DNA of 64,000 nt from Candidatus Venteria ishoeyi (GTDB lineage: Bacteria; Pseudomonadota; Gammaproteobacteria; Beggiatoales; Beggiatoaceae), in the NCBI RefSeq assembly GCF_030378065.1, contig NZ_JAUCGJ010000003.1, positions 62,001 through 126,000 of the forward strand, written 5' to 3'. Below, in pieces: positions 54,505-64,000 of this stretch. The translations under genes were made by a program, and so were the position numbers. The stretch's first letter is position 1, and each line of letters begins with the position of its first letter. The notes under the pieces are model-generated. The model had not been told where the DNA came from. It worked only from the letters and a program-made list of their open reading frames with translations, and did no database searches.

Positions 54505-56034
54505 ATGAAAATACAGACTAAATTATTTTTATTGATTTTTATTATTTTAACCGCCTTAGGGGTACCCATTGTTTTGGCAGGTTATTATGTGATGAATCAA
54601 TTGATCTATACTGCGCATCAACAGGGATTCAGCCGGGAAATCACCCATATTAAAACTAAAATTGAGAAAGATTATCAAACCCTGAAAGATGCTGGTGTAG
54701 CCGACATCAAGCAATATCATGAAGAAGCGCAGGAAACCTTATTAAATGCGTTGAAAAATTATGAATACGGTGAAACCGGACATTTATATGTTTTAACTAC
54801 TGATGCCAAGGTGTTATTACATCAGGGGCATCAACGGGGCGAGACTTTTTCTCCTGATTTCGTACAAGATATGCTGAACAAACAGGAAGGTTTTACGGAA
54901 TATGAATACCAGGATAAGGATTTTATTGCTGCCTACCTCACCTCAAAAGAATGGAACTGGTTGATCGTACTTGAAATTACCAAAGATGAAATATTTGCGA
55001 TAAGAAGCTTATATATTAATTTTATTGGTGCCGTCAGTACGGTTATTTTTCTTGTATTATTATTGCTGTCTTATGTCATCACTCGCCGTAGCAGCTTACG
55101 CATTAAAGGCACTTTAAATTATTTAAAACATGTGGAGAGCGGTCATATTCATGCCCAATCGCCTGAAATTGCAAAAGATGAGCTGGGTGTAATTCAACGT
55201 GGCATCAATTCCATGGTGGAAAAAATAACGGCTGTCAATTTATCCATGCATCATGAAATTGCACAACGGCGTATTGCTGAAGATGATATGCGTCAGGCAA
55301 AAGAAGAAGCGATTCAAGCAAATCTGACAAAAAGCCGCTTTATCGCCAATATGAGTCACGAACTGCGTACCCCGCTGAATGCAATTATCGGTTACAGCGA
55401 AATGCTCATGGAAGACCTGGAAGAAAATCTTGAGATGGCAGGAGATGCTGAAAAAATTCATAATTCAGGGCGACATTTACTGGGGCTGATTAACGATGTG
55501 CTGGATATATCCAAAATTGAAGCGGGGAAAATGGAAATTCACCCAGAAAAATTTGATCTTAATAGTGTGTTACATGAGATTTCTGACACGGTAGCGCCTT
55601 TGATTGCTAATAAAGATAATACGCTGGAACTAAAATTTGACGATAATCTGGGTGAAGTGTATACCGATCTCACCAAGTTACGGCAAATTCTACTAAACCT
55701 GCTGAGTAATGCTGCAAAATTCAGCGAACAGCACCCGATTATTTTCGAAGCCAAGCGACTGATTAACAGTCACTCAGATAATATACAAATCAAAGTTATT
55801 GATACTGGCATTGGTATGAACGCTGAGCAGCAAGATAAAATCTTTAAGGCATTCACCCAGGCTGATACCTCAACCACCCGTGAATACGGGGGTACTGGTC
55901 TGGGTTTAGCCATTAGTCGCCAGTTTGCCATTATGATCGGGGGCGATATCCACGTAAACAGCGAAGTCGGGGTGGGCAGCACCTTCACCCTGGAAATGCT
56001 TTCCAATCTTCAATCCCAGCAAACCCTGCAATAA
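54505..56034 (+). CDS. Cache-domain sensor histidine kinase
   Basis: A 509-residue membrane kinase. Membrane helices at about 5-30 and 168-192 enclose a Cache-type periplasmic domain (ETGHLYVLTTDAKVLLH). A linker, HisKA with SHELRTPL (His near 285) and HATPase (LLNLLSNAAKF, DTGIGM, GTGLGLAI) follow. There is no receiver in the protein, and the partner regulator is not adjacent. It lies 92 bp after the binding-protein gene. Confidence 0.92.
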   Translation: MKIQTKLFLLIFIILTALGVPIVLAGYYVMNQLIYTAHQQGFSREITHIKTKIEKDYQTLKDAGVADIKQYHEEAQETLLNALKNYEYGETGHLYVLTTDAKVLLHQGHQRGETFSPDFVQDMLNKQEGFTEYEYQDKDFIAAYLTSKEWNWLIVLEITKDEIFAIRSLYINFIGAVSTVIFLVLLLLSYVITRRSSLRIKGTLNYLKHVESGHIHAQSPEIAKDELGVIQRGINSMVEKITAVNLSMHHEIAQRRIAEDDMRQAKEEAIQANLTKSRFIANMSHELRTPLNAIIGYSEMLMEDLEENLEMAGDAEKIHNSGRHLLGLINDVLDISKIEAGKMEIHPEKFDLNSVLHEISDTVAPLIANKDNTLELKFDDNLGEVYTDLTKLRQILLNLLSNAAKFSEQHPIIFEAKRLINSHSDNIQIKVIDTGIGMNAEQQDKIFKAFTQADTSTTREYGGTGLGLAISRQFAIMIGGDIHVNSEVGVGSTFTLEMLSNLQSQQTLQ

Positions 56035-56055
56035 AAAATGGGGTTCCGAGACAAT

Positions 56056-56086
56056 TCAACACTTCTTAAACAAGCGTTGAGTTTTT
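56056..56086 (+). terminator. Terminator after the histidine kinase
   Basis: TCAACACTT (56056-56064) and AAGCGTTGA (56072-56080) pair over 8 of 9 positions and are followed by GTTTTT. Confidence 0.75.
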
Positions 56087-56211
56087 AACACTTGACCCAA
56101 ACACAATAAAAAGTTACTGTTTGCGGTTCTTTGTTGTTGTGGATATTCATTGTTGCTTAAGCACATTTTATCCATGTTTTCATGTTTTGTTTTTTTAGGG
56201 ATGCCGGTTAA

Positions 56212-57969
56212 ATGGCCAACGAAACGGAAGCCCTGACGGGTGCAGAAATTCTTGTCCGCTGTTTTGAAGAAGAGGGGGTCGAATATGTATTCGGCTATCC
56301 TGGCGGCTCAGTGCTGCATATTTATGACGCGTTGTTTAAACGCGATCATAATAATAAAATCCAGCATATTCTGGTACGCCATGAACAGGCTGCCACTCAT
56401 GCCGCAGATGGTTATTCACGCGCGACCGGAAAACCCGGCGTGGTGCTGGTCACCTCCGGCCCTGGCGCGACCAATGCGGTCACAGGTATTGCCACTGCCC
56501 ATATGGACTCCATTCCTATGGTAGTGATTACCGGTCAGGTACCACGCAGCCTGATTGGCAATGATGCCTTTCAGGAAGTTGACTCAGTGGGCATTACCCG
56601 TCCTTGTGTCAAACACAACTTCCTGGTTAACAAGGTTGAAGATCTGGCGGAAACGGTTAAAAAAGCCTTTTATATTGCAACCACCGGTCGCCCCGGCCCG
56701 GTTGTGATTGATATTCCCAAAGATGTGACCGCCGATCAGATTGCATTTCATTATCCGCATCAGGTCGAAATGCGCTCTTATAAACCCAGTTCTTCAGGGC
56801 ATCCGAAACAGATTAATAAAGCTTCGGAGCTGCTGCTAGGTGCCAAACGCCCGATGATTTACAGCGGTGGTGGCGTGGTACTGAGCGAAGCCTCCAAAGA
56901 ACTGACGGAATTAACCCGCATGTTAGGTTTTCCGATTACCAACACCTTAATGGGTTTAGGCGCGTATCCCGCCAGCGACAAACAGTTTGTTGGTATGCTG
57001 GGGATGCACGGCACTTATGAGGCCAATATGGCCATGCATGAGTGTGACGTTCTGCTGGCAGTCGGCGCACGCTTTGATGATCGCGTAACCAGTGATATTA
57101 ACAAATTTTGCCCGCACGCAAAAATTATCCATATTGATATTGATCCGTCTTCAATTTCTAAAAATGTCCGGGTTGATATTCCGATTGTGGGTGATGTGCG
57201 AGAGGTCTTACACGATCTGATTAAAACCCTTAAAGGCACAAAACAGCAGCCTGACAGCCAAGCCTTAGCAGATTGGTGGGTACAGATTCAGAATTGGCAG
57301 GAAAAAAACTGCCTCTATTATGATCGGGGCAGTAATTTAATTAAACCCCAGTTTGTCATTGAAACGCTGAGCAAATTGATGGGGGATGATGGTTACGTCA
57401 CTTCTGACGTTGGTCAACACCAGATGTGGGCAGCGCAGTATTTTAACTTTAATCACCCACGGCGTTGGATTAACTCCGGTGGTCTTGGCACTATGGGTTT
57501 TGGTCTGCCCGCAGCCATCGGCACACAATTAGCGCACCCGGACAGCCCGGTGGTTTGTATTACCGGTGAAGCCAGTATCCAGATGTGCATACAGGAACTG
57601 GCAACCTGTAAACAATATGATCTGCCGATTAAAGTGGTTATGCTCAATAACCGTTATATGGGCATGGTACGTCAGTGGCAGGAAATGTTTTACGATAAGC
57701 GTTATTCCCACTCTTATGTGGATGCTTTGCCTGATTTTGTCAAACTGGCAGAAAGTTACGGACATGCCGGTATGCTGATTGAAAAACCAGCCAATGTTGA
57801 ACAGGCATTAAAAGATGCCTTAGCGATTAATGATCGTCTGGTATTTATGAACTTTATTACCGATTCAGCGGAAAATGTATTTCCAATGGTTGCAGCCGGT
57901 AAGGGACAGCATGAAATGGTATTATCGCCACTGTCCCCCGGCATGCCGATTGACAGGGAGCTTACCTGA
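56212..57969 (+). CDS. ilvB: Acetolactate synthase large subunit
   Basis: A 585-residue thiamine diphosphate enzyme of branched-chain amino acid synthesis. The catalytic Glu is in VRHEQAATHAADGY near residue 57, the flavin region has GMLGMHGTYEAN, and the cofactor motif runs from ITGEASIQM to NNRYMGMVRQ. The usual GDG/GDA of the cofactor motif is GEA. The stop overlaps the start of ilvH. No leader peptide rich in branched-chain residues is visible in 56087-56211. Confidence 0.96.
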   Translation: MANETEALTGAEILVRCFEEEGVEYVFGYPGGSVLHIYDALFKRDHNNKIQHILVRHEQAATHAADGYSRATGKPGVVLVTSGPGATNAVTGIATAHMDSIPMVVITGQVPRSLIGNDAFQEVDSVGITRPCVKHNFLVNKVEDLAETVKKAFYIATTGRPGPVVIDIPKDVTADQIAFHYPHQVEMRSYKPSSSGHPKQINKASELLLGAKRPMIYSGGGVVLSEASKELTELTRMLGFPITNTLMGLGAYPASDKQFVGMLGMHGTYEANMAMHECDVLLAVGARFDDRVTSDINKFCPHAKIIHIDIDPSSISKNVRVDIPIVGDVREVLHDLIKTLKGTKQQPDSQALADWWVQIQNWQEKNCLYYDRGSNLIKPQFVIETLSKLMGDDGYVTSDVGQHQMWAAQYFNFNHPRRWINSGGLGTMGFGLPAAIGTQLAHPDSPVVCITGEASIQMCIQELATCKQYDLPIKVVMLNNRYMGMVRQWQEMFYDKRYSHSYVDALPDFVKLAESYGHAGMLIEKPANVEQALKDALAINDRLVFMNFITDSAENVFPMVAAGKGQHEMVLSPLSPGMPIDRELT

Positions 57970-58463
57970 TGCGTCATACTATTTCAGTTTTAATAGAAAA
58001 TGAAGCCGGTGCATTGTCACGGGTTGCCGGACTATTTTCTGCACGCGGTTATAATATTGAGTCATTAACCGTTGCCCCTACCGACGATGCTTCTTTATCC
58101 CGTATGACCATTGTTACTTACGGCTCGGAAGCGGTGATTGAGCAGATTACCAAACAGCTGAACAAGCTGGTGGATGTAATCAAGCTGCTGGATTTAAGTG
58201 ATGGCCCACATATTGAACGGGAGATGCTGCTGATTAAACTCCATGCCAGCAAAACCAGTCAAGCCGACGAAGTGAAACGTTTAAGTGATATTTTCCGTGG
58301 GCATGTGGTAGATGTCACTGAATCCAGTTATACCATTGAATTAACCGGTACGGCAGAAAAACTCGATGCCTTTATTAAAGCCGTTAATTCTAAATGGATT
58401 ATTGAAACTGTACGCTCCGGTGTCTCTGGAATTGCCCGGGGTGATCGCGCTTTGCGGGTTTAG
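57969..58463 (+). CDS. ilvH: Acetolactate synthase regulatory subunit
   Basis: A 164-residue ACT-domain protein (TISVLIENEAGALSRVAGLF, RGYNIESLTVAPTDD) that confers valine feedback on IlvB. It is translationally coupled to ilvB through a 1-bp overlap (TGATG). In most gammaproteobacteria ilvC follows directly; here a MITE-like element and two defence genes intervene. Confidence 0.96.
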   Translation: MRHTISVLIENEAGALSRVAGLFSARGYNIESLTVAPTDDASLSRMTIVTYGSEAVIEQITKQLNKLVDVIKLLDLSDGPHIEREMLLIKLHASKTSQADEVKRLSDIFRGHVVDVTESSYTIELTGTAEKLDAFIKAVNSKWIIETVRSGVSGIARGDRALRV

Positions 58464-58537
58464 TTGGTAGATACTAATCTGACAGACTGTTTTGGGAACA
58501 AGTGATAGCAACTTCCCGGAACTAGTACAGCGAACAC

Positions 58538-58701
58538 TAAGGAATGAGGATAAAATAAATACAGAAACTGGGCGCAGAATTTTTATTCATTTTCAAGGCG
58601 TGAAAACAGGCGCATAGCAAGCTATGTAACTGTTTTCGGAACGCAGAAAATGGAGAAAAAGACCAGCCAAGTTGCTGAAGTTATAAAATTCTCGCTCCTA
58701 A
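58538..58701 (+). repeat. 158-bp MITE-like element, copy B, with TAA target duplication
   Basis: The element covers 58541-58698 (ends GGAATGAGGAT and ATTCTCGCTCC), flanked by TAA on both sides (58538-58540, 58699-58701). It is about 97 percent identical to copy A and lies 75 bp after ilvH. Confidence 0.82.
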
Positions 58702-58709
58702 GTTCACAT

Positions 58710-58767
58710 AATAACTTTAAGCGTAGGACTGGCAGTCCTTTAATGACTGCCAGTCCTGAAGTTATTA
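58710..58767. repeat. Long inverted repeat upstream of ptuA
   Basis: AGGACTGGCAGTC (58725-58737) and GACTGCCAGTCCT (58745-58757) form a perfect 13-bp stem. An outer AATAACTT/AAGTTATT stem extends it. T-rich sequence follows, so it could terminate ilvBH transcription. Its GGCAG core recalls the palindrome at 16230-16254. Confidence 0.65.
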
Positions 58768-58838
58768 TTTATTTTTACCCGTTACTGTACTAGTTTGTTG
58801 GTGATAAGCGTAATAGCATATAGAGAATTTCTTGGAAC

Positions 58839-60131
58839 ATGGGTATAAAATTAACACAACTCAGCCTGAAATATGTTAAAGGTTTTCAAGAGATAGACCT
58901 GCATTTTCACAAGCGCTTGACTGTATTAATTGGTGATAATGGTTCAGGAAAAACAAGTATTATGGATGCTTTGTCTATAATACTTGGCAAGATACTGATG
59001 AAATTTATTGACCAGGATAAATCGAGAGCTATAGAAAAAAACTTAACCTATATATATTCCGAACATGAATATCAAAATATTGATGAGACATGGCATAACC
59101 TGCAATATAATAAAGAGCATACCGCAATTGATTTAGCCTTTAATTTAAATGAAAAAAAATATACCGCTATTTTAGATAGAGTCCAATTAGGCCCAGGTCA
59201 TACTATTCAATTAAACAAGGGCTTTATCGCTGAAGATTTTGAATATGAGGATAGTGATCGGACATTCCTACCCTTATTTATTTATTACCCTGCTTACAAA
59301 ATGCCGATTGGCTTTTATGAGTTTTCAAAGTCAAATGAAGCCATTGATCCTGATAAATCTTTTTTATTAGCATATTTATCAGCACTGAGCAGTCAGCCAT
59401 TTGATATGAATATTTTTTTAGAATGGTTTCAATGGCAGGAAAATATTGCAGGTCAAACAGGAAAAAATCATATTTTAAAAGTTATTAAAAAAGCGATTTA
59501 TAAATTACTCAGCGATAAAAAAAATAAGTTTGACAATTTGTATATTAATTGGCTACATAGTTCCGCTGGTGACTTATGCATTCATAAAAATGATATTTCA
59601 TTGAGTATTAACCAACTTTCGTCTGGTGAAAAAAGTTTACTGGTATTGGTTGCCGATCTCGCTCGTCGGCTTGCAATGGCAAATCCAACACAGCAAAATC
59701 CTTTACAGTGTTCTGCTGTTGTATTAATTGATGAAATTGATTTGCATCTACATCCTTCTTGGCAGCGTATGATTATTCCTAAATTAATGGAAATTTTTAG
59801 TAATTGCCAATTTATAATAACAACACATTCCCCACAAATATTAAGTTCTATTGAAACAGGTAAGGTGTGGCGTATAGAAAATTTTGAACTGGAAGCAGAA
59901 AATAATACTTATGGGCAAACCAGTAATGCGATATTAGCAGATATATTAGGAGACAGAGAACGTCCTGAGGAAATACAGGGTAAATTCAGAGAAATTTACC
60001 AGGCAATTGATAATAATGATTTTGCTAAGGCTAAAGATAAACTCAGTCAATTAGAAGATGCAATAGGTATAGATGAAACAGGTATTGTTGAAGCAAAAAC
60101 ACATCTGACATTTATAGAATCTTGTGTATGA
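58839..60131 (+). CDS. ptuA: Septu defence ATPase PtuA
   Basis: A 430-residue ABC/SMC-type ATPase. The features are Walker A GDNGSGKTS near 34-42, signature LSSGEKSLL near 262, Walker B VVLIDEIDLHLHP and H-loop TTHSPQIL. The gene is followed, with a 4-bp overlap, by an HNH protein of the TIGR02646 type. That pairing defines the Septu anti-phage system, in which PtuA regulates the PtuB nuclease. The region is visibly more AT-rich than ilvBH and ilvC, which supports recent acquisition. Confidence 0.88.
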   Translation: MGIKLTQLSLKYVKGFQEIDLHFHKRLTVLIGDNGSGKTSIMDALSIILGKILMKFIDQDKSRAIEKNLTYIYSEHEYQNIDETWHNLQYNKEHTAIDLAFNLNEKKYTAILDRVQLGPGHTIQLNKGFIAEDFEYEDSDRTFLPLFIYYPAYKMPIGFYEFSKSNEAIDPDKSFLLAYLSALSSQPFDMNIFLEWFQWQENIAGQTGKNHILKVIKKAIYKLLSDKKNKFDNLYINWLHSSAGDLCIHKNDISLSINQLSSGEKSLLVLVADLARRLAMANPTQQNPLQCSAVVLIDEIDLHLHPSWQRMIIPKLMEIFSNCQFIITTHSPQILSSIETGKVWRIENFELEAENNTYGQTSNAILADILGDRERPEEIQGKFREIYQAIDNNDFAKAKDKLSQLEDAIGIDETGIVEAKTHLTFIESCV

Positions 60132-60781
60132 AGCATATTATTAAAGATGTTGAACCGGATGTGCTTACAGGGTATAAATTAAATAGTACGAATCCCTCAT
60201 ATATAAACTTTTGTAAAAAATCACAAAGAAAATTAAATTTAAACGATGCCTTATTAGACGAGCAAGGTTATTTGTGTTGTTATTGCATGGGGGAGATTAA
60301 TTCTGAAAATATGCAAATTGAACACTGGAAACCACAATCTAAATATCCTAAATTGGATTTAGACTACAATAATTTATTTGCTTGTTGTGAGGGAAATAAG
60401 CATAACCCTAAGCGTAAGAAAGGGAGTGAAAATATACATTGTGATAGTAAAAAATCAAGTTTAGAACTAACAATTAATCCGCTTAATAAGGATTGTGAAA
60501 CTGAAATCAGCTATTTTGGTGACGGGACAATCAACGCTAAAAATAGTGTTTATAACAAAGATATTAATGATTATCTTAATTTAAATTATGAAAACTTAAA
60601 AAGAAACCGTAAATCTGCCTGGATTAAGGTATTAAGTAATTTAACAAAGAATCGTGTTAAAAATAATGAAATTAATAAACTGATAAATGTTTTTTCAGAA
60701 AAAAATAAAGATGGAAAATATCATCCATACTGTCAGATTATTGTATTTTTTCTTAAAAAACGCCAAGTAGCTGGCACCTAA
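60128..60781 (+). CDS. ptuB: Septu HNH nuclease PtuB
   Basis: A 217-residue HNH endonuclease (TIGR02646-like). The zinc and active-site pattern is CCYCMGEI, then MQIEHWKPQSKYP, then YNNLFACCEGNKHN. ATG 60128 overlaps the ptuA stop (ATGA); the TTG at 60122 is less likely. It would degrade DNA on phage infection. No reverse transcriptase or retron RNA is next to it, so this is plain Septu rather than a retron effector. Confidence 0.88.
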   Translation: MKHIIKDVEPDVLTGYKLNSTNPSYINFCKKSQRKLNLNDALLDEQGYLCCYCMGEINSENMQIEHWKPQSKYPKLDLDYNNLFACCEGNKHNPKRKKGSENIHCDSKKSSLELTINPLNKDCETEISYFGDGTINAKNSVYNKDINDYLNLNYENLKRNRKSAWIKVLSNLTKNRVKNNEINKLINVFSEKNKDGKYHPYCQIIVFFLKKRQVAGT

Positions 60782-60812
60782 TTTCCCAAAACATATCAGC
60801 CTATAAGGATAA

Positions 60813-61832
<1,020 letters not shown>

Positions 61833-61903
61833 TTGAGCATTATCCCAATGGGATTACAGTCATAGTCCGGGAAAGCTTTTACAGGCAATACCGGGCTATT
61901 GAC

Positions 61904-62067
61904 TTAGGAACGAGGATTTTATAGTTCCCGAAACCAGGCTGGCCTTTTTCTCCATTTTCTGCGTTATGAAAACAGTTACATAGCTCACTATGCGCCTGTT
62001 TTCATGCCTTGAAAATGAACAAAAATCCTGCGCCCGGTTTCGGTTCTTATTTCATCCTCGTTCCTTA
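61904..62067 (-). repeat. 158-bp MITE-like element, copy C, with TTA target duplication
   Basis: The element covers 61907-62064 in the opposite orientation to copies A and B. Its ends are perfect complements (GGAACGAGGAT at 61907 and ATCCTCGTTCC ending at 62064), flanked by TTA on both sides. It is more diverged from A and B than they are from each other. Confidence 0.82.
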
Positions 62068-62423
62068 ATAACTTTTGCCATCCTAAAAAATACACTTTAA
62101 ATCGCACTTTCGCATAAAATTATGGTAAATTAATTATCCTGATAATCCGGGGAAAATTGATGAATGCAGCATCTTTATTATAATAACCGCAGCAATATAG
62201 CTCTTCTTCACAGCATTCTGGTACCTGCCTGCTCTCCCCCTGATTTTGCTTGTTATACCAATTTCTGACCATAATTTATAAATACACCACTCAACATTTA
62301 GAAAAGTAACTGTGTTGGTGGTAAAACTGATGGCAGCCCACACGGATCATTTGTTGCGCTAATGACAGTTTCTGACAGTTTCATATTTATGTCATAAAAA
62401 TAAAAATCAACAGGCTGACAATC
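62068..62423. other. Intergenic region before the terminal histidine kinase
   Basis: This AT-rich stretch contains no supported gene. GACAGTTTC occurs twice in close tandem (about 62365-62384) before the kinase start and could be a regulator site. Confidence 0.35.
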
Positions 62424-64000
62424 ATGAGAACCAGCGTCAAACGCAGACTGACCGTGTCCTATTTAGGGGCGGCATTTTTTGCGATTATCTCAACCTGCCT
62501 GGCGCTTTATACCTTTCTCCTGCTTAAACAAACCTTATTGACTATTACAGAATTTCATTTGCCATCTATGACTTTAGCTCAGCAACTGGCTAGTCATAGT
62601 GAACGTCTGATTGCCACTGCACCAACGCTGATGGTGACTGTACAAAAAACCAGGCGCAAAGCTGTGATGATGCAACTTCAGGAAGAAGCACAGGCACTTA
62701 AGCAACTTATTGGAAAAATTGAATACTACGACTATGATGACAATGCGATTGTGGCGCTGAAAGCAATTTTCAAGCAGTTGGAAACTACATTGCATGAACT
62801 GGATAAGCACACACAACAAAGAATTCATATCATTACACAAAAAAAATACAGTCAGGATAATTTACTCAAAACCTACCAACAATTCCAAAATTTCATCAAT
62901 CCTGCAATATCTACTGCCAGACAACCACTAGATGCGTTAAAAGCTTATCACTTTAATGCAAATACCATGATAAATGGCAATCACCCAATACAGATTGACC
63001 GCAACTCACAGGCACTGCCAAAACAAACTGAAATATTTTTAGCACTGACTGAAATTCACCAATTGGGTCATGAGCTGACCATGTTATTGCGCTCATTGGA
63101 AACAGTGCAACAACTTGAAGCATTACCGCTGTTAGCACTAAAGGTACAAAGGCTCATTGCTGATATGGAGCTGCAAAAAGTTCATCTCAACTCTGTTATG
63201 CTCAAGCAATATAGTAACTTAAACAGTCAATTCAGAACCTATGCCAGCATCTTACCTAAACTTCAGCATCAGGAAATTGAAAGTATCGCTGATGCGCATA
63301 GGCTACTGGAACAATGCCGTATTCTGGATGATGAATTACAAACCCTGGTAGCAAGCCTAATTACGCATACTACAGAAAATATTCACCAGGCCACTGCGCA
63401 GGCGGTACATACACAACGCCAGGTATCGTGGCTTTTAATCACTTTTACTGGCGCTGGTTTAATATTCTCCATATTACTGGGCTGGTTATATGTCGGGCGT
63501 CACGTAATTTCACCTATTTCTGTGCTTGCCGAGGTAACCCGTGATATTCAGTCTGGTGCAGTGGAACGGCGCGCGCCAGAGAATGATGGAGACGATGAGC
63601 TCAGTGAGCTGGCGCATGCTTTCAACAGTATGATGGATAGTCGGCAAATTATGGATCTGGAACTGGAGCACCACCAAAATCACCTTCAGGAATTGGTGGC
63701 CCAACGCACACTGGAGTTGGAACATGCCAAACAACGGGCTGAAGAAGCTAATCATGCCAAATCTTTATTCCTTGCCAATATGTCTCATGAATTACGCACT
63801 CCACTGAATGCCGTGCTGGGATTTGCCCAGTTATTACAGCGTGATCCAGAATGCTCCGGCAACCAGCAAAAACATCTTGAAACAATTAACCATGCAGGTG
63901 AATATTTACTATCAATGATTAATGATGTGCTGGATTTATCTAAAATTGAAGCCGGAAAAACCGAGTTGAAAGAAGAGACCTTTGACTTACATTATCTGCT
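62424..64000 (+). CDS. TorS-like membrane histidine kinase (3' end outside window)
   Basis: The frame is open from ATG 62424 to the window edge (525 codons). A membrane helix ([21 protein letters not shown]) is followed by a long helical periplasmic domain. A second helix (about 335-360), HAMP ([16 protein letters not shown]), a coiled coil and HisKA with SHELRTPL (His near 455) come next. The all-helical sensor plus HAMP resembles TorS, but no torCAD genes are visible. The catalytic domain and any receiver lie beyond the window. AGG lies upstream of the ATG. Confidence 0.88.
   Translation, partial: MRTSVKRRLTVSYLGAAFFAIISTCLALYTFLLLKQTLLTITEFHLPSMTLAQQLASHSERLIATAPTLMVTVQKTRRKAVMMQLQEEAQALKQLIGKIEYYDYDDNAIVALKAIFKQLETTLHELDKHTQQRIHIITQKKYSQDNLLKTYQQFQNFINPAISTARQPLDALKAYHFNANTMINGNHPIQIDRNSQALPKQTEIFLALTEIHQLGHELTMLLRSLETVQQLEALPLLALKVQRLIADMELQKVHLNSVMLKQYSNLNSQFRTYASILPKLQHQEIESIADAHRLLEQCRILDDELQTLVASLITHTTENIHQATAQAVHTQRQVSWLLITFTGAGLIFSILLGWLYVGRHVISPISVLAEVTRDIQSGAVERRAPENDGDDELSELAHAFNSMMDSRQIMDLELEHHQNHLQELVAQRTLELEHAKQRAEEANHAKSLFLANMSHELRTPLNAVLGFAQLLQRDPECSGNQQKHLETINHAGEYLLSMINDVLDLSKIEAGKTELKEETFDLHYL

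Noticed and set aside
58839-60781. Retron with PtuA/PtuB effectors
   Set aside because: No reverse transcriptase gene or msr/msd-like structure lies on either side, so the pair is called plain Septu.
62365-62384. Tandem GACAGTTTC motif before the TorS-like kinase considered as a TorR box
   Set aside because: The match to the known TorR decamer is partial and no torR, torC or torA gene is visible.

Overview
The window looks like a gammaproteobacterial chromosome segment of moderate to low GC. The host genes fit a sulfur-oxidising, nitrate-respiring lineage such as Beggiatoa/Thiothrix-type bacteria: a full periplasmic nitrate reductase locus (napFDAGHB plus napC), a DsrS-like protein, a miaA-hfq-hflX cluster, dapF-DUF484, ilvBH/ilvC and several large membrane histidine kinases. 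The lineage is inferred from gene content only.

Positions 1-15302 hold the end of an unidentified gene, tRNA-Gly(CCC) and a 15.1-kb integrative island inserted at that tRNA. The island is bounded by an exact 91-bp direct repeat (187-277 and 15212-15302). It carries a P4-type integrase, an AlpA-like regulator, a Toprim/DUF927 primase-helicase whose 3' end contains a dense array of 9-bp iteron-like repeats, small accessory genes, and a minus-strand defence operon made of a single-chain Type ISP restriction-modification enzyme and a Fic protein. Two divergent paralogous small proteins follow, with repeated 12-bp operator-like boxes, then a membrane/zinc-ribbon protein of unknown role. A decayed DDE insertion sequence (15302-16187) abuts the right attachment repeat.

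Positions 16188-33300 hold a DUF1015 gene, then two large ATPases: an AAA protein fused to a degenerate HerA-like domain, and an OLD-like ATPase with a degenerate Toprim. I do not recognise this pair as a named system. After them come a glycosyltransferase/glycosyltransferase/phosphotyrosine-phosphatase operon, a small exported protein, dsrS, DUF484, dapF and a triple-LysM lipoprotein.

Positions 33300-43600 hold tRNA-Arg(CCG), a cold-shock gene with a long leader, a beta-propeller hybrid histidine kinase, miaA-hfq-hflX, and an exported thioredoxin-fold (DUF255) protein fused to a DsbD-alpha-like domain.

Positions 43890-50600 hold the nap locus on the minus strand. A perfect FNR box with a correctly spaced -10 lies upstream of napF, a strong hairpin separates napA from napG, and napC is set apart from napB. 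Next come a MarR regulator with an NAD-malic enzyme, a periplasmic binding protein with a Cache histidine kinase, then ilvB-ilvH, a Septu (PtuA-PtuB) defence pair, ilvC, and the start of another histidine kinase that runs off the window.

A 158-bp non-coding MITE-like element with 3-bp TTA/TAA target duplications occurs three times intact (32335-32492, 58541-58698, 61907-62064), plus decayed pieces. Two copies in opposite orientation flank the Septu-ilvC segment.
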